A stretch of 64,000 bases of DNA, from NCBI RefSeq assembly GCF_040546765.1, contig NZ_JBEPOK010000001.1, forward strand, positions 496,001-560,000, written 5' to 3'. This document shows positions 59,201-64,000 of the stretch, one piece after another. Source of the stretch: Arthrobacter sp. OAP107 (GTDB lineage: Bacteria; Actinomycetota; Actinomycetes; Actinomycetales; Micrococcaceae). The notes below the pieces were generated by a model that ran no database searches, was not told where the DNA came from, and saw only the letters and a program-made list of their open reading frames with translations. The first letter of the stretch is position 1. Every line of letters begins with the position of its first letter. Position numbers and translations under genes: made by a program.

Positions 59201-61459
59201 GTGCAGCTGCGGTCCCGCCCGGGGCCGCGGAAAATACACTGGAATCAGCCGTCCACTGGCTCTTCCCGCCGGCCCCTCAGCTTTCGAAGGAACCCCAAAA
59301 TTCGCTCTTCGTCTGTTCTCCGTCCTGCCCTGGCCACGCTGCTGCTCACGGGCTTTGCCGCCGCCTTCGCGGGCGTCTCGCCCGGCACTGCCGCCACCGG
59401 CGCCGCCGCAAGCACTGCCGCGGAAAGCCAGGCGGCTGCTCCTGCCCGTTACATCGTGCGCTATTCCGCCGGGACCGACGTATCCTCGGCCGTCCGGAAC
59501 CTGCGCTCGCGGAACATCGGCGTTGGACGCACTTTCGCCAAGGCCATCCGCGGGGCAGTGGTGACGGCCACGCCGGGGCAGGCTGCGGAACTGAAGCGCT
59601 CGGCCGGCGTCGCCGCCGTCGAACTGGATGCCCCGGTGACGGCCGCCGGCACCCAGCAGTCCGCAACGTGGGGGCTGGACCGCATCGACCAGCGCGCCCT
59701 GCCGCTGTCCAGGACCTACACCTCGGCATCCTCCGGCGCCGGCGTGAGCGCCTACGTGATTGACTCCGGCGTGCTGTCTGCGCACGCGGAGTTCGGCGGC
59801 CGCGTCGCACAGGGCTGGACGGCCGTTTCCGACGGGCTGGGCACCGGGGACTGCAATGGCCATGGCACGCACGTTGCCGGCACCATCGCGGGAAAGACCT
59901 ACGGCGTGGCCAAGGCGGCCACCGTGATCCCCGTCCGCGTGCTGGACTGCAGCGGATCGGGCTTCAACTCGGACGTCATCGCCGGGCTCGAGTGGGTCGC
60001 CTCCAACCACCGGGCCGGAACCCCGGCCGTGGCCAACCTGAGCCTTGGCAGCACCGCCAGCCCGATGGTGGACGCCGCGGTGCAGGGCATCATCAACGAC
60101 GGCGTCACCGCCGTGGTCGCCGCCGGCAACTCCGCCGCCGATGCCTGCAACAGTTCCCCGGCCCGCGTTGCCGGTGCGCTGACCGTCGCCGCGAGCGATT
60201 CCGCGGACAAGCAGGCGTCCTTCTCCAACTACGGCAGCTGCGTTGACCTGTATGCGCCGGGTGTGGGAATCAAGTCCGCATCCCCTGCCTCCACCACGGC
60301 CACGGCCCTGATGAGCGGAACCTCGATGGCATCCCCGCACGTGGCCGGCGCCGCAGCCTTGCTGCTCTCCCGTTCGCCGGGCCTGCAGCCCGCGGACGTG
60401 AATGCCAGGCTGCTGTCCGCGGCCACCTCCGGTGCCATCTCCGCCGCCACCGCGGGAACCCCCAACCGCCTGCTATTCACCGATCCCGCCGCCGCGCTCC
60501 TCAGCGCGCCAGCCGTGACGGCGCTCAGCCCGGCAGCCAACTCTGCGGGCGCCGCCGTGGCCGCCAACGTCACCGCAGCCTTCGGTTCCGCGGTCCAGGG
60601 CGTCAGCGCCTCCACCTTCGTCCTCCGGAACGCGTCCGGAGCAACAGTGCCCGCCGCAGTCAGCTACGACGCCGCAACGCACACCGCAACCCTGAACCCC
60701 GAGAGCCTGCTCGGTGCGTCGCAGAAATACACGGCGACGCTGACCGGCGGATCTGCCGCCATCCGCGACGCCGCCGGCACCCCGTTCGTGACGGGCAGTT
60801 GGTCCTTCACCACCGCCGTGGCCCCCACGGTCACTGCACGCACGCCCGGCGCGAACGCCAACTCCGTTGCGGCAGGAAGCAACGTCACGGCCACCTTCAG
60901 CACCGGAATGCTTGGCCTGAGCGGCAGCAGCTTCGTGCTGCACGGCCCGGGCGGCACCGCTGTTCCGGGGGCCGTCACCTACAGCGCCACCACGCGGACC
61001 GCCACGCTGAATCCCACGGCCAACCTCGCCAACGACGCCAAGTACACGGCGACTCTGACCGGCGGAGCGGCCGCTGTCCGCGACGCCGCAGGCACGCCGC
61101 TGGCCACCACCAGCTGGACCTTCACCACCGGCCCGGCCCCCGTCATCACGGCCATGACGCCGCGCCCGGGCGCCACGCTGGTTCGCCGCGCCAGCAACAT
61201 CGTGGTGACGTTCAGCGAGGCCATCCAGGGTGCGGGGACCGGCACCCTCACGCTTAAGAACACCGCCACCGGCGCCCGGGTGACTGCCGCCCTGTCGCGC
61301 AACGGCACCACGAACCAGTGGATCCTGAACCCGTCGGCGACCCTGGCCGCACGGACCGTGTACACGGCCGGCGTGACCGGCGGCGCCGCCGCGGTCCGCG
61401 ACCTGGCGGGCAACCCGCTGAAGTCCGCCAGCTGGACGTTCACCACCGGTTCACTCTGA
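59201..61459 (+). CDS. Secreted subtilisin-like (S8) serine protease with three Ig-like repeats
   Basis: Catalytic triad in AYVIDSGV (Asp), GHGTHVAGTIAG (His) and GTSMASPHVAGAAALL (Ser). An I9 propeptide precedes it (ARYIVRYSAGTDVSSAVRNL). Three Big_5-type repeats of about 100 residues follow, each ending SWTFTTG-like. Signal peptide: SVLRPALATLLLTGFAAAFA. No ATG exists. GTG 59201 is the conventional start but leaves a long N-region and no ribosome site. An ATT at 59300, preceded by AAGGAA at 7 nt, would give a normal signal peptide. Confidence 0.88.
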   Translation: MQLRSRPGPRKIHWNQPSTGSSRRPLSFRRNPKIRSSSVLRPALATLLLTGFAAAFAGVSPGTAATGAAASTAAESQAAAPARYIVRYSAGTDVSSAVRNLRSRNIGVGRTFAKAIRGAVVTATPGQAAELKRSAGVAAVELDAPVTAAGTQQSATWGLDRIDQRALPLSRTYTSASSGAGVSAYVIDSGVLSAHAEFGGRVAQGWTAVSDGLGTGDCNGHGTHVAGTIAGKTYGVAKAATVIPVRVLDCSGSGFNSDVIAGLEWVASNHRAGTPAVANLSLGSTASPMVDAAVQGIINDGVTAVVAAGNSAADACNSSPARVAGALTVAASDSADKQASFSNYGSCVDLYAPGVGIKSASPASTTATALMSGTSMASPHVAGAAALLLSRSPGLQPADVNARLLSAATSGAISAATAGTPNRLLFTDPAAALLSAPAVTALSPAANSAGAAVAANVTAAFGSAVQGVSASTFVLRNASGATVPAAVSYDAATHTATLNPESLLGASQKYTATLTGGSAAIRDAAGTPFVTGSWSFTTAVAPTVTARTPGANANSVAAGSNVTATFSTGMLGLSGSSFVLHGPGGTAVPGAVTYSATTRTATLNPTANLANDAKYTATLTGGAAAVRDAAGTPLATTSWTFTTGPAPVITAMTPRPGATLVRRASNIVVTFSEAIQGAGTGTLTLKNTATGARVTAALSRNGTTNQWILNPSATLAARTVYTAGVTGGAAAVRDLAGNPLKSASWTFTTGSL

Positions 61460-61486
61460 GCCATAACAACCCGGGCGGGGAAAACG

Positions 61487-61524
61487 GAGGCCGACGGCGG
61501 CACTCACGTGCCGCCGTCGGCCTC
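61487..61524. terminator. Bidirectional terminator related to the GACGACGGCGGG family
   Basis: Perfect 17-bp stem (61487-61503 with 61508-61524), loop TCAC. It stands between the convergent protease (stop 61459) and Lys/Asp-rich gene (stop 61564). Core GCCGACGGCGGC is a variant of the family. Confidence 0.8.
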
Positions 61525-61563
61525 TGTGACAGTTGCTAGGACTTAATCAACTGATGTGGTCCG

Positions 61564-62085
61564 CTAGTACCCGCGCCCCTTGTCAAGCTTGATGGTTGCG
61601 TAGGCGTGGTCAGAATCCGACTTCCAAGTCCAATGGTTCTTCTTGTCCTTGTCCTGGAACCGGATCTTGACGGTATGGGATACCTTGACATCCTTGTCGC
61701 CGCGGTCGGCGTGTACCTTCTCCTTGTTGCTGACCCACTTGTCACCGTGGACCCAGACCCAGCCGTGGTCATGCCCGATCTCTTTGTCCCAGCGTCCGTG
61801 GCGCTGGAACATCTTTTGGTCGAAGTAGACCTTGGTGCCCTTGTCGCAGTGGATCTTGAACTTGAAGTCGACCTTGACTGACTTGCCGTAGTCCCGGTCC
61901 TTCTTGCCATAGTCGGCCTTGTCCGGCTTGTAGGCGGTGACGTGACAGTTGTCCTTATTGCCGTAATCCGGCATTGCGTTGGCTGGCGCAGCGAACGCAA
62001 ACGGTCCGGCAAGCAGACCCATCGACATGGAGGAAACCAACGCGACCTTAGCCGTGCGGCGGGGTGTTGGCGCAGTGATTTTCAT
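61564..62085 (-). CDS. Secreted Lys/Asp/His-rich protein
   Basis: 173 residues. Clear signal peptide (TAKVALVSSMSMGLLAGPFA, cleavage likely after PANA). The mature part is 135 residues with a very high content of Lys, Asp, His, Trp and Tyr (YGKKDRDYGKSVKVDFKFKI), only two Cys (a possible disulfide) and a beta-sandwich-like alternation. GGGAG 7 nt before the ATG. No family recognised; the polar make-up suggests metal or polyanion binding at the cell surface. Confidence 0.75.
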   Translation of the reverse strand: MKITAPTPRRTAKVALVSSMSMGLLAGPFAFAAPANAMPDYGNKDNCHVTAYKPDKADYGKKDRDYGKSVKVDFKFKIHCDKGTKVYFDQKMFQRHGRWDKEIGHDHGWVWVHGDKWVSNKEKVHADRGDKDVKVSHTVKIRFQDKDKKNHWTWKSDSDHAYATIKLDKGRGY

Positions 62086-62399
62086 TGTTTCTCCCGCGAG
62101 ATGTGTTCGGGCATCATTGGCCGATCACGTGACGCGTGGAGACCTATCAACCACTTATGTCCGCTTTATGATCGTCCACCCGGACGTGCCGGGTGGGCTT
62201 GGAACCGGACCCGTTCTCGGTGATACTGCTGGAATCCGGTGATTCAAAGTGTACGCCTATAAGTGGGTGTCAACACTTATTTACCGCAATTGTCAACCGG
62301 TAGCGGTTGCATTACTGCCGTCGGGAGCCGCCGCGGCGGCTGCAGGAAGAGGGCCGACGGCGGGCTGTCCCGGCGGCGGCCGCCTCACCCTGCGCCGCG
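62086..62399. other. Intergenic region upstream of the Lys/Asp-rich gene
   Basis: 314 nt, noticeably richer in A/T than the flanks. It holds the inverted repeat at 62259-62280 and the imperfect GC hairpin at 62350-62386 after the alpha/beta hydrolase gene. No gene seen. Confidence 0.5.
62259..62280. promoter_or_regulatory. Inverted repeat, candidate operator
   Basis: ATAAGTG-N8-CACTTAT, perfect 7-bp arms, 174 nt upstream of the Lys/Asp-rich gene. A half-site CACTTATG recurs at about 62152. Confidence 0.4.
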
Positions 62400-63236
62400 C
62401 TACTTGCCCAGGAAGGCGAGCAGCGCCTCGTTGACCTCTGCCCCGTGCGTCCAGAGCAGGCCGTGCGGGGCGCCGTCGATCTCCACGTAGTCAGCCTCCG
62501 GCAGGGCCTTGCTGAACTGCCGGCCGGTGGCGTCGATCGGCAGGATGTTGTCCGCCGTGCCGTGCACGATCAGCGCCGGGACGTCGATCTTCGGGATGTC
62601 GGTGCGGAAGTCGGTGATCCAGGTGGGCTGGGCGGCCACGGAGGCGAATGCGCCGGAACTGGCGGCGAGGTCCCAGCTTGCCCTGAGGGACTCCTCGCTG
62701 AGGCGGGGGGTCCCCAGGAAAGTGTCGGTGTTGTAGAAGTTCTTGAAGAACTCAGTGAAGAAGGCGTACCGGTCCGCTGTAACCGCCTCGGTCAGGCCGT
62801 CAAAGACCGACTGCGGCACGCCTGTGGGGTTGTCGTCGGTCTGCAGGAGGAAGGGTTCCAGGGACCCGAGGAAGGCGGCCTTGACAACACGTGCCGATCC
62901 GAACGTGGAGAGGTAGCGGGCCACCTCGCCGGTTCCCATCGAGAAGCCCACCAGTACCGCGTCGTTGAGGTCCAGGGTGGTGAGGACGGTGTTGAGGTCG
63001 TCTGCGAAGGTGTCGTAGTCGTAGCCGGTGGTGGGCTTGCTGGACTTCCCGAAGCCGCGGCGGTCGTACGTGACGACGCGGTAGCCGGCGTCCAGCAGGG
63101 CGGCGGTCTGCTTCTCCCAGGAGGATCCGTCCAGGGGATAGCCGTGGATGAGGACAACAGCCTGCCCTGTTCCGTGGTCTTCGTAATAGAGCTCGATGTC
63201 GGTGCTGTTTTCCTGTCCAACGGTGATGTAAGCCAT
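62400..63236 (-). CDS. Alpha/beta hydrolase, non-heme chloroperoxidase type
   Basis: 278 residues from ATG 63236: MAYITVGQENSTDIELYYED, oxyanion strand VVLIHGYPLDGSSWEKQ, nucleophile Ser in LVGFSMGTGEVARYL, Asp in HGTADNILP, His in GAPHGLLWTH. This is the classic cofactor-free perhydrolase/chloroperoxidase family, which also contains esterases. A longer upstream frame was rejected because it crosses the divergent gene. Cytosolic. Confidence 0.9.
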   Translation of the reverse strand: MAYITVGQENSTDIELYYEDHGTGQAVVLIHGYPLDGSSWEKQTAALLDAGYRVVTYDRRGFGKSSKPTTGYDYDTFADDLNTVLTTLDLNDAVLVGFSMGTGEVARYLSTFGSARVVKAAFLGSLEPFLLQTDDNPTGVPQSVFDGLTEAVTADRYAFFTEFFKNFYNTDTFLGTPRLSEESLRASWDLAASSGAFASVAAQPTWITDFRTDIPKIDVPALIVHGTADNILPIDATGRQFSKALPEADYVEIDGAPHGLLWTHGAEVNEALLAFLGK

Positions 63237-63393
63237 GCCAGCATTCCCTTCGGTCTCATGAGAACGGACGTCCTCAAGCGGTGGTACCAACCTATCGGGG
63301 TCGCGGGTCATGCGGGGTTGCGGGCCGGTGCGCGGCGCGTCACAGGATGTAGCCTGCAGGAATGGCGGCAGGGGCCGGAATGTTGTGCAGGGC

Positions 63394-64000
63394 ATGAAAA
63401 GAATTGGCTTCCTGTCGTTCGGCCACTGGGGGCCTGTGCAGGGTTCCCGTACCAGGACGGCGCGTGATGCGCTGCTGCAGGGGATTGAGCTGGCCGTGGC
63501 CGCGGAGGACCTGGGGATCGATGGCGCGTTCTTCCGCGTGCACCACTTCGCGCGCCAGCAGGCGTCGCCTTTCCCGCTGCTCGCTGCCGCCGCAGCGCGC
63601 ACCAGCCGGATTGAGCTTGGCACCGGGGTCATCGACATGCGCTACGAGAATCCGCTGTACATGGCGGAGGAGGCGGCGGCCACGGACCTTATCAGCGGCG
63701 GCCGGCTCCAGCTGGGTATCAGCCGTGGTTCGCCCGAGCCCGCACGCAACGGGGCCAGTGCTTTTGGCTATGCGCCGCGGGAGGGCGAGACCGATGCGGA
63801 CATGGCGCGCCGGCACACTGAGGAGTTCCGGCGGGCCATCGCCGGTGCCGGCGTGGTGGAGGCCGACCCGCGGTACGCCGGAGGAGCCACCGGGCTGCTG
63901 CCCGTCCAGCCCCGCTCCGAGGGTCTTCCCGAGCGGATCTGGTGGGGCGCGGGAACACGGAAGACGGCGGTCTGGGCGGCCGAGCGCGGGATGAACCTCA
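63394..64000 (+). CDS. LLM-class flavin-dependent oxidoreductase (partial)
   Basis: Begins MKRIGFLSFGHWGPVQGSRT and has the luciferase-like motifs HHFARQQASPFPLLAAAAAR, GTGVIDMRYENPLYMAEEAA, LQLGISRGSPEPARNG. The frame is open at the right edge, so about 200 of an expected 330-350 residues are seen. It is a bacterial-luciferase-fold monooxygenase using FMNH2 or F420; substrate unknown. Divergent from the alpha/beta hydrolase. Confidence 0.85.
   Translation, partial: MKRIGFLSFGHWGPVQGSRTRTARDALLQGIELAVAAEDLGIDGAFFRVHHFARQQASPFPLLAAAAARTSRIELGTGVIDMRYENPLYMAEEAAATDLISGGRLQLGISRGSPEPARNGASAFGYAPREGETDADMARRHTEEFRRAIAGAGVVEADPRYAGGATGLLPVQPRSEGLPERIWWGAGTRKTAVWAAERGMNL

Noticed and set aside
8785..62282. 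Identical 12-mer CAACACTTATTT at 8785-8796 and 62271-62282
   Set aside because: Both lie in control regions, but the surrounding sequence and symmetry differ; a single 12-nt match is weak evidence.
62350..62386. GC-rich imperfect hairpin after the alpha/beta hydrolase gene
   Set aside because: Resembles the terminator family only loosely, with several mismatches; not counted as a member.
1..64000. CRISPR array, tRNA/rRNA genes, insertion sequences, riboswitches
   Set aside because: Looked for on both strands; no regularly spaced repeats, cloverleaf, transposase frames or known aptamer cores were found.

Overview
The window is about 64 kb of GC-rich DNA with dense coding, many 4-bp stop/start overlaps (ATGA, GTGA) and gene content typical of a soil actinobacterium of the Arthrobacter/Pseudarthrobacter group (two pairs of MHS-type metabolite:H+ symporters, IclR/GntR/LacI-controlled catabolic operons, MutT1-like and DUF6221 genes). 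This placement is inferred from gene content and base composition; no rRNA or tRNA gene was seen, nor any IS element, phage or CRISPR array.

Layout. 1-5.4 kb: a minus-strand, LacI-controlled operon for L-gulonate/D-mannonate use (Zn-dependent 5-dehydrogenase, fructuronate reductase, ManD dehydratase, 2-hydroxyacid dehydrogenase). 5.7-21.4 kb: a catabolic island of oxidoreductases (two fumarate-reductase/ketosteroid-dehydrogenase-like flavoproteins, MDR alcohol dehydrogenase, YciI, Gfo/Idh/MocA, an Old-Yellow-Enzyme reductase fused in frame to a TIM-barrel isomerase, aldo/keto reductase), two MHS transporters and LysR plus two IclR regulators. Its substrate is unknown; an alicyclic or enoate compound is my guess. 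21.4-22.6 kb: an ArsR/AHSA1 pair. 22.9-30.6 kb: a 5-oxoproline (pyroglutamate) module with biotin carboxylase-BCCP, fused PxpB-PxpC, PxpA, a GntR regulator, an MHS transporter and a DUF1445 hydro-lyase/cyclase. The GntR site appears in front of both arms. 30.5-34.3 kb: nitrilase, GntR, MHS transporter and DUF2848, apparently another regulon with a shared operator. 34.3-51.5 kb: mainly single genes (PAP2 phosphatase, alanine-type aminotransferase, GH15 glycosidase, membrane-anchored metzincin, LssY_C protein, thioredoxin, F420-type reductase, DUF1992, HNH nuclease, Nudix/MutT1-like, ABC exporter, Na+/H+ antiporter with a UBP zinc finger, FMN reductase). 51.6-56.6 kb: a malonate-type operon (MatC-like carrier, class III CoA-transferase, acyl-CoA carboxyltransferase, divergent GntR). 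56.6-64 kb: GATase, cupin, CorA, a secreted subtilisin, a Lys/Asp-rich secreted protein, an alpha/beta hydrolase and a truncated luciferase-like monooxygenase.

Two non-coding themes stand out. One is a family of GACGACGGCGGG-type hairpins just after genes, which look like a lineage-specific bidirectional terminator. The other is a pair of long hairpins (25-bp perfect stems, same 12-nt loop core) whose sequence differences are all compensated across the stem. Five genes carry single-base frameshifts in G/C-rich stretches, so either several catabolic genes are decaying or the assembly has indel errors; this should be settled before any of them is called a pseudogene.
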